Assembly: GCA_036924085.1 (NCBI GenBank)
Contig: JAVGWX010000007.1
Span: forward strand, 71,563,948 to 71,627,947
DNA from: Ariolimax columbianus
Lineage: Eukaryota > Mollusca > Gastropoda > Stylommatophora > Arionidae
Length of the DNA: 64,000 bases
Direction of reading: 5' to 3'
Positions 22,831 through 33,565 of the stretch are shown piece after piece. A program made the position numbers and the translations under genes. Positions within the stretch are counted from its first letter, which is position 1, and each line of letters opens with the position of its first letter. The notes under the pieces are model-generated. The model was not told the DNA's origin. It was given only the letters and a program-made list of their open reading frames with translations, and searched no databases.

Positions 22831-24393
22831 TTACCTAATTCCATTTCTGATTTCCATGTTTTTGGCTAGCGTCAGTAAACATTGCATCAACCGTTCCTTA
22901 TCACTACTGCTTATTTTAACCAGACTATGCGTTGCCCCATCAGCTGTCTCTGATTGCTGCGCGATTTCCTCCTGTAAAACGCCCATCGTCTGGTCTGTTT
23001 GTTTCACGGTTGTTTGGTTCGGATCCACCGGTTCTCTGGTAGTGTTTCGTACACTTACATCGTCCGCTACTTCAGCCTTCCGTCCATCTGTATTCACTAT
23101 TTGTGGGAAAAACCTTTCACACTGTTCGTTTGACTGTTGGCTTATCTCGAACTGAGATCTTTTCATCTTTGCTTCGATGACTGGTTCGCTGTACTGGCTG
23201 TGGTTAACCTGTCTTTCCCTTTTCTTCGTTTTCCTTAGAAACTCTGTTCCTCTTTTGTTGGCTGCACGAGTTTTCTTACCCGGTGCGTCCGTTTCACATT
23301 CCAACTGTGTTTCATTCCCACTGCCTTCCTCGGTGGCCGAAGGGTTGTCTCTTCTTTCGGTCTGTTCAACAACTTCTCCCGCATGGCTAGGCCCTGCCAC
23401 CATTCCTCCTACTCTCATTTCCTCTTTATCTGGCGAATCTCCGACTATTTCCTTGTACGATTCTTCGTCGACTTTAACTAATGTTCTACCAGGCTTGACC
23501 ACAAGTTCCTGGTAAACTTGGCCCCTTTCAGCACGCCCGACCAGGTTAATCGACGTAATACCCTCTTCCTGAATTCTCGGCATACGCTGTCCAATGATGT
23601 AACATTTCCTCTGGACCTTTGAGCGAACGTTTGTCTCGTTTGCATTGCGTAACCTGCCCTCCGTACCTAACTTTTCTGGATACACAAAACCTGTATCTCT
23701 TTCTTTCTGTCCATCCGCCTCGTGCTTAAAGTCTCTTTGATAGCTCCTGTCCTGCCTCTCCATCTGTAACCGTGCAAAAGGCCTCTTGTGGGCTAAGAAT
23801 CTGCCCCATTCAAACTTCTGCCCAACCATTCCTCCTCCCCTCACTTGACTTGGCCTCTCCACCTGGGTGAAACTCCCCTTTTCGCCAACTCTTTCCAGTC
23901 GTCGACACACGTCCGTCCTGAGATTTCCACCTCTGTCCCTCCACGGATCGGAATGTGGAAGTTGGATGGGCTTCCTACTCACTTTCCTACCACTCTGTCC
24001 CCTTCCACAATACTGGGCCGTGTTTACTTCTGTGATTTCTTGATTTCTTCTCTCCTTCCTAGCTGGTTTGAAAGCTCCGTTTTCAAACTGTTGCAACAGC
24101 TGTCGCAGCTTCCATTGCAGGTCTTTTTCCTGCCGTTCCAGCCGAATAACTCTGCCTGTTAGTTCTCTTAGCTGGTTTTGTAGTTGACTTTTGTCCTCCC
24201 ACTTATCGCTGACTGTAGCTCGTGCCATGAAAGGCTTGTTTTTGACAAACAGTCCTCCTCTTCTCCAGGAACTGTTAATATTCCGAAGAATATTAGGGCA
24301 TCCGATAGACAAATGTCCAAAAGCTAGACAATGATAACATTGTTTAACATTGTCCAACCTCGACATATTGAATAAACCCGTCTGGCCCACCAA
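22831..24393 (-). CDS. Gag-like zinc-knuckle / coiled-coil protein of the LTR element, 520 aa
   Basis: This is the only long ORF of the element. Residues 19-32 form a CCHC knuckle, CYHCLAFGHLSIGC (C-x2-C-x4-H-x4-C), which in Gag proteins binds RNA. Residues about 65-110 look like a coiled coil rich in Leu, Gln, Arg and Glu (LRELTGRVIRLERQEKDLQW and onward). The rest is basic and then acidic low-complexity sequence rich in Arg, Glu and Gln, with a KKTRAANKRGTEFLRKTKKR nuclear-signal-like cluster near residue 385. In classical Gag the knuckle follows a capsid domain; here it is at the N-terminus and I see no capsid. The start used is the first Met (MVGQTG); a second Met (MSRLDN) is nine residues later. 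A gtaagt donor at about 24474 and a possible ggtgggccag acceptor near 24369 suggest a short 5' intron. Function beyond RNA binding is unknown. Confidence 0.8.
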   Translation of the reverse strand: MVGQTGLFNMSRLDNVKQCYHCLAFGHLSIGCPNILRNINSSWRRGGLFVKNKPFMARATVSDKWEDKSQLQNQLRELTGRVIRLERQEKDLQWKLRQLLQQFENGAFKPARKERRNQEITEVNTAQYCGRGQSGRKVSRKPIQLPHSDPWRDRGGNLRTDVCRRLERVGEKGSFTQVERPSQVRGGGMVGQKFEWGRFLAHKRPFARLQMERQDRSYQRDFKHEADGQKERDTGFVYPEKLGTEGRLRNANETNVRSKVQRKCYIIGQRMPRIQEEGITSINLVGRAERGQVYQELVVKPGRTLVKVDEESYKEIVGDSPDKEEMRVGGMVAGPSHAGEVVEQTERRDNPSATEEGSGNETQLECETDAPGKKTRAANKRGTEFLRKTKKRERQVNHSQYSEPVIEAKMKRSQFEISQQSNEQCERFFPQIVNTDGRKAEVADDVSVRNTTREPVDPNQTTVKQTDQTMGVLQEEIAQQSETADGATHSLVKISSSDKERLMQCLLTLAKNMEIRNGIR

Positions 24394-24643
24394 AAAAATT
24401 TATAAGACTGTCAAGTACGCACAAAGTCTTGTCAATAATACAACAATAGGTGGAAGAAAAATGTCACACTTACCAGTCAGATGATTGGAAAAGCTGTCTA
24501 TGGTACTAACACTCTAACCACTAGCTACTCCTCTATTCCTAACTACACACACAAGTTATATATAACTGCGACACTTGTGTTAAACATGCGAATCAAGATC
24601 TATAGCTACACACGCACTATATTTATAAATCTACCACGACTAT

Positions 24644-24662
24644 CCGTGGTCAACAGGCACCA
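24644..24662 (-). promoter_or_regulatory. candidate primer-binding site
   Basis: Minus-strand TGGTGCCTGTTGACCACGG starts 14 bases after the 5' LTR and begins with TGG, the complement of a tRNA CCA end. I cannot assign a tRNA from memory. Confidence 0.5.
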
Positions 24663-24676
24663 AAATAATAATAACG

Positions 24677-25620
24677 TGTAGCAGATCCTCTATTTCTTTG
24701 CCCTGGCCGTGATCTAACTTAGAACATTTTCACACTCATCCACATCATCATGACCATACTCAGTAAATGACATATCAAACAGCAGGTGGCATATTTATTA
24801 TATCATACTCATATCATACAATGAGTAGAGAAATTACAAACACAATATAATACATATCTTAACTAAACATTATACTAAAACGGGAATTGTAAGCATTAGC
24901 TATTGATGGAATTCCCAACTATCTAAAAACCCAGTTCTATTGCCTTGCAATTACATCACACACACATCGCCTTAACTGCGTCTTCAACACACCTTATCAA
25001 ATACTCTTCCTCACTGAAATCCCCTCAGGCGGGCGATCTCGACATAACTCGTTCACAATGTGTCCTTGCTTACAAACACACTTTCAGATTATCTATTAAT
25101 GCAAAACTCACACACCTATTTGAGCGCTCCTGTTCTATCACCAAACATTCGTCCAACAGTCTATCAATCGCTCCTCTATCTAAGTCGGTGAGTTAAACAT
25201 ACTATCCACATTCAGTCTCTCTCTCTCCCATACAGCCTCTCTCTATCTAGCCTCTCCATCTCTCATCCAGCCTCTCTGAGCTAAACTTTGTCTCGAGTTA
25301 TATATATCCTCAAGCAAGGCCAGAGCTTGACCAATCGATCTCAGGTATGGTCATCTTCAATTCCAATTGGAACGAAACACTTTGCACACCTGTCACTCAT
25401 TCTCTCGCAGCAAGCCCCGTTGCCAATTTCGTCTGTCAATCAATCTCCCCCTACCAAAATCGGAAGGCCAGTGGTCAGTTTCTACCTGTCCACATTCCTT
25501 AACCCAACTCTGTTCTCCTTTGCTGAGATAGTGAGTGACCTTGACATGCATTCATGTAGCTTTAAGCTTTAACATGTTCAGGCATCCTAAACTCCCCTTG
25601 CTCCGGCGGGAACTGTTACA
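24677..25620 (-). repeat. 5' LTR of the retrotransposon (944 bp)
   Basis: Direct repeat of 20176-21119 with no difference noticed by eye. In sense it would carry the promoter; a TATATATA run lies at plus about 25298-25308 (GAGGATATATATAACTCGAG in sense). Confidence 0.93.
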
Positions 25621-25624
25621 ATCC
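25621..25624. other. target-site duplication ATCC, right
   Basis: It matches the four bases before the other LTR. Confidence 0.8.
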
Positions 25625-25659
25625 AAACACATGCAAGTTTGGTTTGTAAGCCGTGTCTC

Positions 25660-26612
25660 TAACCAATAGATATACGTTGCCCCCTTGTGGTTAGGCTACG
25701 TTGCCCCATAGTGGTTAGGCTACGCTTCCCTCTAGTGATTAAGCTACGCAGCTCCATAGAGGTCAGGCTACACTGCCCCTAGTGGTTAGGCTATACTGCC
25801 CCTAGTGGTTAAGCTACGCTGCCCCTAGTGGTTAGGCTACGCAGCACCATAGAGGTCAGGCTACACTGCCCGTAGTGGTTAGACTACGCTGGCGCCTAGT
25901 GGTTAGGCTACGCTGCCCCCTAGTGGTTAGACTACGCAGCCCCATAGAGGTCAGGCTACACTGCCCCTATTGGTTAGGCTATACTGCCCCTAGTGGTTAG
26001 GCTACGCTGCCCCCTAGTGGTTAGGCTAAGCAGCACCATAGAGGTCAGGCTACACGGCCCATAGTGGTTAGGCTACGCTGCCCCATAGTGGTTAGGCTAC
26101 GCAGCACCATATAGGTCAGGCTACACTGCCCCTAGTGATTAGGCTACGCTACCCCATAGAGGTCAGGCTACACTGCCCCTAGTGGTTAGGCTATACTGCC
26201 CCTAGTGGTTAGGCTACGCTGCCCCCTAGTGGTCAGGCTACACTGCGCCCTAGCGGTTAGGCTACACTGCCCCTAGTGGTTAGGCTACACTCCCCTTAGT
26301 GGTTAGGCTACACTGCCCCTAGTGGTTAGGCTACGCTGCCCCCTAGTGGTTAGGCTACGCAGCACCATAGAGGTCAGGCTACACTCCCCCTAGTTTTTAG
26401 GCTACACTGCCCCCTAGTGGTTAGGCTACGCAGCACCATAGAGGTCAGGCTACACTGCCCCTAGTGGTTAGGCTATGCTGCCCCTAGTGGTTAGGTTACG
26501 CTGCCCCCTAGTGGTTAAGCTATGCAGCACCATAGAGGTCAGGCTACACTGCCCCTAGTGGTTAGGCTATGCTGCTCTCAGTGATAAGGTTACGCTGTCC
26601 CACACAGCTAGT
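25660..26612. repeat. 23/24-bp minisatellite 'ggctacactgcccctagtggtta'
   Basis: About 40 tandem units. Two unit types alternate irregularly: 'ctacgctgccccctagtggttagg' and 'ctacgcagcaccatagaggtcagg'. The type order repeats in blocks, indicating higher-order duplication. It starts 40 bp after the LTR element's right flank. Confidence 0.95.
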
Positions 26613-27690
26613 CTATTGTCTGTTGCTGTTTCAGAAATTGCTCGTTCTGAGTTCTTCATTATTACTGAATTTAGAATGGAAACAGTTTTGCATCCCGAAG
26701 TGTATTGAAGAAGGTGAACCTGGGTTCTAACAAAAAAATCCCACAGCAGAAACTGTCGTCAGGGATAACGTGTTTTAGACTTCACTGTGCCAATTCAAAG
26801 CTTGTGTAAGGTGGGGTGACCAGTTCCTCGACCGTGGTCAGGTGTTCATTTATAAATGTACTCCTATACCGCTGAGTTGACTGAAGCGTTCCGGTAGTGG
26901 AAGTTGAACCCTGTACCTTTGTCTCGAAAAGCGAGTGCTTTACTACAACAGAAAGACTTCTCTTCTTCGCTATAGTAAAATGCAAGACTTGTTAGCAGGC
27001 TCAACACTACAGGAACCACAGCACAGTATCGATTTTCCTCCCGGTGGCCAGGGTGCTGTAACAAAGCCTATTACAATGTACATGGCCTGGATGTGAGGCG
27101 TCTTGGTCAGAATGTTTCACCAGGCTCAGACGTTTCCCTTCGCACTCAGTTTATATGAGATACTAACGATACCCATGGGGGCTAAGAGATAAGTCACATT
27201 ACAAAAAACAGGATGTATTCATTAAGACAAAATTATATCAGAAATTAGAGGACGGGTTGCCAAGCAGTTATAATACAGTAATCATATCCAGAGACATGTT
27301 TTAAATTACAGTAATGACGTACGTTAATTTCAATACTGGTTAAACAAAATATAATCTGCACACTACGCTGTGACTGTCGGAGATATCAACCTACATTAAT
27401 CAGCCTTATAAATCCCCGGCAGCTCCCAGTAATGGGAAAAAGGTGGTATTTATATTTGTGTTATGCCATTGGATTATATTATAAGCCCAGACGTTCTCAA
27501 TATTTGAATACCATCGGTGAGTATTCTCAATAAAGGGATATCACATACCGCATTAAATTGATAATGGCTCATAGAACCGAATTCAGTGCACCTGAGCGTC
27601 CCCCATATATTTTCAGTCCCTTTCATTGTTGAAAGTGACGAAAGCAGAGCACGAACTCTGTATCTCCCGTGGTGGCTCTGAATTTTCTAC
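26613..27690. other. intron with a family D-like relic; no gene recognised
   Basis: 26815-26955 has 'ggtggggtgaccagttcctcgacc' and a tRNA-like 'agttgaaccctgtacctttgt', both resembling family D tails. The rest is unremarkable AT-rich sequence. Confidence 0.45.
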
Positions 27691-27699
27691 CGACTCCGT

Positions 27700-27905
27700 C
27701 AGGTACCTATTTACAGTTGAGTGATCCGAGTAGTAGTATGCGACACACAGAATAAGTAAAGCATAACACAACCGCCTAGAGAACCCCGGTCCACCTTCAT
27801 CAGCCCGTTCATGGATGTGAGGAAACCTACTGCAACACGACCCTTAATGCACTTTTTAGGGCGCACAAAAAGTAATCTTACTCATTGTGGGCATTTAACA
27901 ACAAC
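27700..27905 (+). mobile_element. SINE family A/B relic
   Basis: The 3' part 'ccccggtccaccttcatcagcccgttcatggatgtgaggaaacctactg' and 'tactcattgtgggcatttaacaacaacaaca' matches 17420-17540 and 54700-54830. Confidence 0.7.
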
Positions 27906-28199
27906 AACAGCTGGGTCGAGTGGGCGAAGCGATCATATCATGAAAAAACCGACAGCATAGCCGTATATCAAACCGATAGCCACGTGATTGTTCAGATAAC
28001 AAGCTACTTTGTTAAATTTGAAGCCTGCGACGTGAAAGACGTGTTTAAATACAGACAAATCTTGTTGCAGAGATTTCAAAGATATACAAGAAGCGCGCAC
28101 CATCAATTTGTGTATTTAAAAAACAAAACTGGTCAAGAGTTGTTTCGGGATTGTTATTACATTGTTCTTGTTTTAAACGACTCGTGCCGAGTTCTTTGA
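27885..28199 (+). other. 104-codon open frame, identity unknown
   Basis: Its first codons lie in the SINE tail. The rest has mixed composition with no domain I recognise, and no splice or promoter context. It could be a relic of an unidentified element or chance. Confidence 0.25.
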
Positions 28200-28403
28200 C
28201 GAATTTTGTCAGCCATCAAATTGCAATTGCTCTTCTTAAATCCAGTGGTATGCAGTGGTATGCAGAAGGCCTGGGTCCTTTTGGCTGCAGTGCAATTCTA
28301 GGTATCTCACCAAACTAACAATTACGGGGAACACAGTGTCGATTCCCACCTCATCGGCCATGCTACAACATGTTTCCAGGTTAACGACGTGAATGTGAGG
28401 CTG

Positions 28404-28643
28404 GGTTCTTGGTAAGCAGATTTTACTATACCCCTACAAGAGTGACTGGACGGTTCTTGGTAAGCATATCTCACTATACCCCTACAAGAGCGACTGGGCG
28501 GTTCTTGGTAAGCATATCTCACTATACCCCCACAAGAGCAACTGAACGGTTCTTGGTAAGCATATTTCACTATACCCCTACAAGAGCGACTTGGCAGTTC
28601 TTGGTAAGCATACTTCACTATACCCCTACAACAGCGACTAGGC
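28404..28643. repeat. 48-bp tandem repeat, five units
   Basis: Unit 'ggttcttggtaagcatatctcactatacccctacaagagcgactgggc', five units with few changes. 48 is a multiple of three, so frames stay open on both strands. Confidence 0.95.
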
Positions 28644-29025
28644 ACCAATGACTGATAAAAAAAATGATGTAATTGTGCAGATGGGAAAGCTGCTGAAAAG
28701 ATGAGAAATAGCGAACACACAATTTACAATTTTAACTAAGATTTGCACTCAAGGTTTCGAACTGATCATCGATTAAACCACTCAAAACAATTAATTAAGC
28801 TGTTTTATGACAAGATTTTAATTCTATGGAGTGAAATAGAATGATATAGAACGATTAAGAACGTCCTAGATCGAGTCTCCTGGAACTAACATTTTCAGAT
28901 GTTGCAACAAATAGGTATCGATAGAACAATTATTAGGTTAATCCAGGGTCTGTTTGAAAATCCGGAGGCGATTATTTCAATTTAAGAAGGCCTAACAGAT
29001 CGAGTTATAAAAAACAGCTGCATGC
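28644..29025. other. intron, no gene recognised
   Basis: Unique-looking AT-rich sequence. Confidence 0.45.
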
Positions 29026-29029
29026 TTTA

Positions 29030-29975
29030 ATCTAGTCATAAGCATATTCTGAGATGATGGGAAAAGTTGCTCAGAATTTTAATAGGGGTGTCAAAGACAA
29101 TGGATTGAAAATTAATGCCACCAAATTTGTTGAGGATCAAGGCCTAGTGGGAGGATCAGTAGCAAAGTTCCAAAGGCTGCTTGAAAAAAAATTAACAGCA
29201 CATACATTTTTTGGTAATAAAATAAAAACATTGAAGACAACGACTATGGTAAAAGACAAGCAACAGGAAAACTAATATAATCACCAATGAAGAAATAATC
29301 GAACATGTACATTAGTTGACATATTTGAGGCAAACCATAACAGAAGATTCCCGCAATGAAACGGAAATTAAGACGAGGAATGCATTTGCAAAAAAAGGCC
29401 TTCCGAGAAAATTAAGAAATTGCCAACCTCAAAGAATATCCGGATGTAACTGAGAAAAGGAATAATCACTACACATGTATGACAAATTGCATTGAATGGG
29501 GATGAAACATAGGCTCTAGCAAAAAAAAAAAAGAGGAAAAATGCTTGGGAGTGTTTGAAATGTAGTGTTACCGCAGAATAGAAAGAGTAAGTTTATCAGA
29601 AAGAATGTGGTAAGCACACAAAGACAAATACTGAAAATGATACACTAACGAAGATTTGAGTTGGCTCTAAGGAAAATAATCTTATACTCATATGTTTAGA
29701 CTGTGGCAATGTATGGCTATGACATTTGGACTATAATATAAAAGAGAGGAAAAATACTTGGAGGCTTTTGAGATGTGCTGTTGCCGAAAGATGGAAAGAG
29801 GGAGCTGGGCCGAGAGGAAATCAAATGAAAAGGGATTGGCGGAGATGGGAGAAGAGAGATAGTTGATACGGAAGATAAAAAGAAACCGACTTGGCTGGTG
29901 GGGACATAATCTACGGAGTGAAGGCCCAGTCAGAAACATCTTGGACAAAATCCATGAGCTTGTTGACCAGCCCTA
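29030..29975 (+). mobile_element. LINE RT 3' fragment, heavily decayed
   Basis: Frame-shifted similarity to endonuclease-RT C-termini: MMGKVAQNFNRGVKDNGLKI near 29054, then a YGYDIWT block near 29715. After frame changes it reads KREEKYLEAFEM, ERVSWAERKSNEK and GWWGHNLRSEGPVRNIL up to about 29945. Confidence 0.7.
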
Positions 29976-29994
29976 GGACTGAATGACCTGATAA

Positions 29995-30230
29995 TGATGA
30001 TGGAATGCATTATGCGACATGAAAGTCTTCTACAGAAGATACTAGAGGACAACATCCAGCTGAAAAGAATAAAAGGCGCGACCAAGACTCACCTTTACAT
30101 CTCAGGCATGCAGAGACATTACAGTACGAACCTACGCTGAATTGTAAAGAATTGCAGAGGATACGGTGAAATGGAGAGACTTTACAACCAGTCTTAGGCC
30201 TGATCAACCAGATGATGATGATGATGATAG
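29995..30230 (+). mobile_element. LINE 3' end with (GAT)n tail
   Basis: The frame from 30002 reads ECIMRHESLLQKILEDNIQL and later EMERLYNQS, a typical LINE C-terminus. It ends in 'ccagatgatgatgatgatgatag', a (GAT)n tail characteristic of RTE-like LINEs. Confidence 0.75.
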
Positions 30231-30559
30231 GGGAAAGTTAAAAGAAACCTTCATCGGCTATTTGGTTCACAGCAATAACAATGTTCATACATAATATATT
30301 ATCATCACAAAACAGCAAAACAAACAACAATGTGATATCAAACTCTCCAGATTCCGCTGACCTAGTCCAATTTGATTATTTGTTTCGTCCATAAACCTCC
30401 AAAATGATGCGGACAGAAAGCTGCCTCGCCGCCATTAGAAACACAGTACTACAATGTGACAACGAACCTCAATGACCCAAAGGGCTGGAGATTACCGGTA
30501 CGACTTCTGTTGGGCGGTAACAGTGGGATTTGGTCAAATGTATCACTTCTGAAAGGGGA

Positions 30560-30855
30560 GCTAATAGCAATCGGGTTAGATGAAACATACTGATCAAGAC
30601 TTCCCCTCCAGTCGGCGACCTCGCTCCCTGGAAACAGGCTGTGTCAATTTGGTCAACGAGGCAGGATCGACACTGTAATCCCCATAGTGGTGAGCTAAAC
30701 TAAGGAGCCGCAAACTGCACTCCAGTCCGGAGGCCCCAAGCCAATCTTCTTGAGTACGCTTCGAGATGCAAGAAAAGCCAATATAACCCGCCCAAAAAAA
30801 CCGTCGTCAAGAGTTAAATTAAGTCAAGTACGAGTGGTTTCCACAAAACAACCTT
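30560..30855 (+). mobile_element. SINE family A, copy
   Basis: 'ggttagatgaaacatactgatcaagacttcccc', 'ctggaaacaggctgtgtca', then 'aggccccaagccaatcttcttgagtacgcttcgagatgcaag' match 19570-19790. Confidence 0.7.
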
Positions 30856-30909
30856 TTGAAAGAGACTAGACTGAAGGGACTGCTAACAATGGCGATGATG
30901 ATCTATTTT

Positions 30910-31580
30910 CGGTAGTAGCCATTTGTTTTACATAGCTTTACTTGGCAGTTTGTTTTACATGGTTTTAGTAACACTTTGTTTTACATGGTTTTTGTTGCAC
31001 TTTGTATTACGTGGCTTTTTTGTTGCACTTTGATAAAAATTGTTTAGTTATGCGTCCTGATATCGCCCAATGGACTACGGTCTGGGGTGGAATGGGCGCG
31101 CCTCCGCCAGTAGAAACTAGTGAGGCAAACATCTAAGCAAAAAAAAAAAATAAAAGCAGCAATTTATTTACATGGTTTTAGTTGCATTTTGTTTTACATG
31201 GTTTTAGTTGCATTTTGTTTTACATGTTTTAGTTGCATTTTGTTTTACATGGTTTTAGTTGCATTTTGTTTTACATGTTTTAGTTGCATTTTGTTTTACA
31301 TGTTTTAGTCCCCTTTTTTTTTACATGGCTTTAGATGCATTTTGATAAAAATCGTTTTAGCACTACTATGTTTTACAAAAAGCTAATCAGCCCTCTGATT
31401 CGCAAAGTAGTGGTTTTAGTTGCATTTTGGTTTACATTGTTTTAGTTGCACTTGTATTACGTGGTTTTAGTTGAATTTTGTTTTACCTGGTTTTAGTTGC
31501 ATTTTGTTTTACGTGGTTTTAGTTGCATTTTGATAAAAATAGTTTTAGCACCACTTTGTTTTACATGGTTTTAGAAAAAG
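30910..31580. repeat. 26-bp minisatellite 'ttttagttgcattttgttttacatgg' in three blocks
   Basis: Blocks at 30920-31045, 31160-31350 and 31405-31575. Each ends with a 'cattttgataaaaat(a/c)g' variant followed by 'tttag', so the larger block itself appears duplicated. Unrelated sequence separates blocks one and two. Confidence 0.9.
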
Positions 31581-31599
31581 CTAATCCGCACCCTGATTC

Positions 31600-31800
31600 G
31601 CAAAGTAGTGGATCCTTTACTTTTCATGGCAAAGGTACAGGATTCAAACCCTGCTAGTTTCATGCTCCATTCAAGCAATATGGAAATTGATTCATGGCTT
31701 ATTATTAGAGAAGGAAAGGCAGAGGGGAAGATAGTTGGCCACCCAACCCAATAAACAAGCTGTGGCATAGTACACAGAAATCTATAACACTTCAACCCCG
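31600..31800 (-). repeat. tRNA-like repeat relic
   Basis: The minus strand carries 'gcagggtttgaatcctgtacc' and neighbouring sequence resembling the tail of family D. Limits uncertain. Confidence 0.4.
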
Positions 31801-31984
31801 ATAGCAGTTGTTGATATAGAACTACCTGTCTTTAGTCTTTTAGTTGACCATCGTAAGCGATAATGGCGACACCATCACACGGTTTTGTCTTGATGATGTA
31901 ACTAGCTCTGCTGTATTTGTATTATAGGGTGGAAGAAGCTGCGCTGGTCATCAATATCACTCTCTTTGACCCGAGCTACCATGG

Positions 31985-32235
31985 GTCAGTGGCAAGACAT
32001 AATTCAAGACGATTGGAGGTGACAGGATGCAATCGCAATGGTTACCTCCTTTGAGACCAAGAGTCGCTTGAAATCCATGCCGCCTCCGTTCATCGCTTTG
32101 AGAGACGAGTGCCTTACCTCTCGACCACAGTAGCCCCGCTTGTCCTTTAATCTGTCCTCGTATAGGCACGCTGTTTGATGTCATCATAATATGACGATTC
32201 TCCATGAACCCGACTGGCACACGGGAAGGACAGAA
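31985..32235 (-). mobile_element. tRNA-derived SINE relic
   Basis: The minus strand reads 'ggggctactgtggtcgagaggtaaggcactcgtctctcaaagcg', then 'ggatttcaagcgactc', a box A-like and a weak box B-like segment at tRNA spacing. A non-tRNA body follows. Confidence 0.55.
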
Positions 32236-32239
32236 TAGA

Positions 32240-33560
32240 AACACGGTAATCTTCATGTCGTAAGAGACAATTAAAGAGAGGTCTTGTCGGGTAGCAATAT
32301 CATCATCTACAATATATTGCTATAACTACTACTACTGCAAAATCTATTACAATTTATTTAATACTGGTTTTATCTGGAGCAATAAAGACAAAAGAAAAAA
32401 AATCTTACATTACTGTTATTAGCAAAGCATGCTGACTCTTTTTATAGTGGGGTTTAAATTTTACAAATTAAAAAAATAAATTAAACAGAATAATTAAATC
32501 CCTCCGTGAAAGATTTTTCTTGCATACTTAAAAAATTAACACAAACGCTGAATACTAAAGAAAGAGTTGCTGAATGCTAGAACACTGTCTATGTATTAGG
32601 GACTTGAATCTGATTCATTCGCGTCTGTACACTGATACCTACTGCGTGACGAAATTGATATTCACGGGATAACACATGTTAAAAAAACCCATAAAAGCTA
32701 ACAGATTTACAAGTGAATATCTTAGCAGCGTACTTAATACAACTTCAAAGAGGTATTCCTCTCACACAAGTGCACAATAGAAATAAAAGTGCGTTCCGTT
32801 CAGCTTGCACAATTTAAAAAGCAAATCATATTTTTTAACTATGAGCCGAATTGCTAGTGTTAAAACAAGCTTGACATGGCCACCAACAACAAACATGCTT
32901 GTAGGTAAGGAAAGTCTTGAACATCAACAAGTGTTTACTCTAACACCAAATATAACCTCTTTTTCTGGTGTTCTACAGCCACACTATGCTCTTCTCTTGT
33001 CAACAAACACTTCCTACATGCTTCTTGATTTCGCCAGTTAACAACACTATTATTTCACATTTATTAGAGCAACATCAAGGCGCCGCCGAGCTAAACCGCA
33101 CAAAGGCTAACAGAAGAAGCATGTCGATTTAAAGGTGAACATATGCGTAGCTTGTTTATTACAACGTTTAAAATGTATTGCTCTAATACAAATGCACCTT
33201 AGAATGCAAAGAGGTGATCCTTAAGTAAATACATGAACATTAAAACCATATCCGTATATGACACGTGTTCCTTAGAATTATAGGACATTATCGTTTATTC
33301 CTAGTGCACTTTAGAATTCAAGACCTATGAATCTAATACACTACAATTATAGACTAGACGATCGTTATTTAGTTGTTCCCCATTTCGGGTGCCCGGCGAG
33401 AAGATTTATAGGCCTAGTGAATAAAGGACGATTGTATCTGAAGTCACGATGTAGTGTGCGGGTTAGATTTTTATTTTATACAATATAGAAAATATGCATA
33501 TGAAGTACCGATGTTTGGATCAAATGTTTCCTTTGTCAGTAGATACTATCTGACTGGACA
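32240..33560. other. intron, no gene recognised
   Basis: AT-rich with short frames only (for example 32805-33041). No domain or repeat family recognised. Confidence 0.45.
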
Positions 33561-33565
33561 TGTTT

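Larger units (their letters stand above)
20176..25620 (-). mobile_element. complete non-autonomous LTR retrotransposon with a zinc-knuckle ORF only
   Basis: The 5445-bp unit is bounded by two direct 944-bp repeats offset by 4501 bp and flanked by ATCC. Sense orientation is minus: a purine tract (AGGGAGGT) precedes the LTR at 21119, a tRNA-like primer site follows the LTR at 24677, and the only long ORF (22831-24393) reads minus. The 3558-bp interior has no frame resembling protease, reverse transcriptase, RNase H or integrase. The LTRs look identical by eye, so the insertion is young. It must be mobilised in trans, if at all. It sits in the 46-kb ACBD3 intron, in the same orientation as the gene. 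Confidence 0.92.

Noticed and set aside
22498..24162. Plus-strand ORFs at 22498-24162
   Set aside because: Shadows of the minus-strand 520-codon ORF, with no domains of their own.
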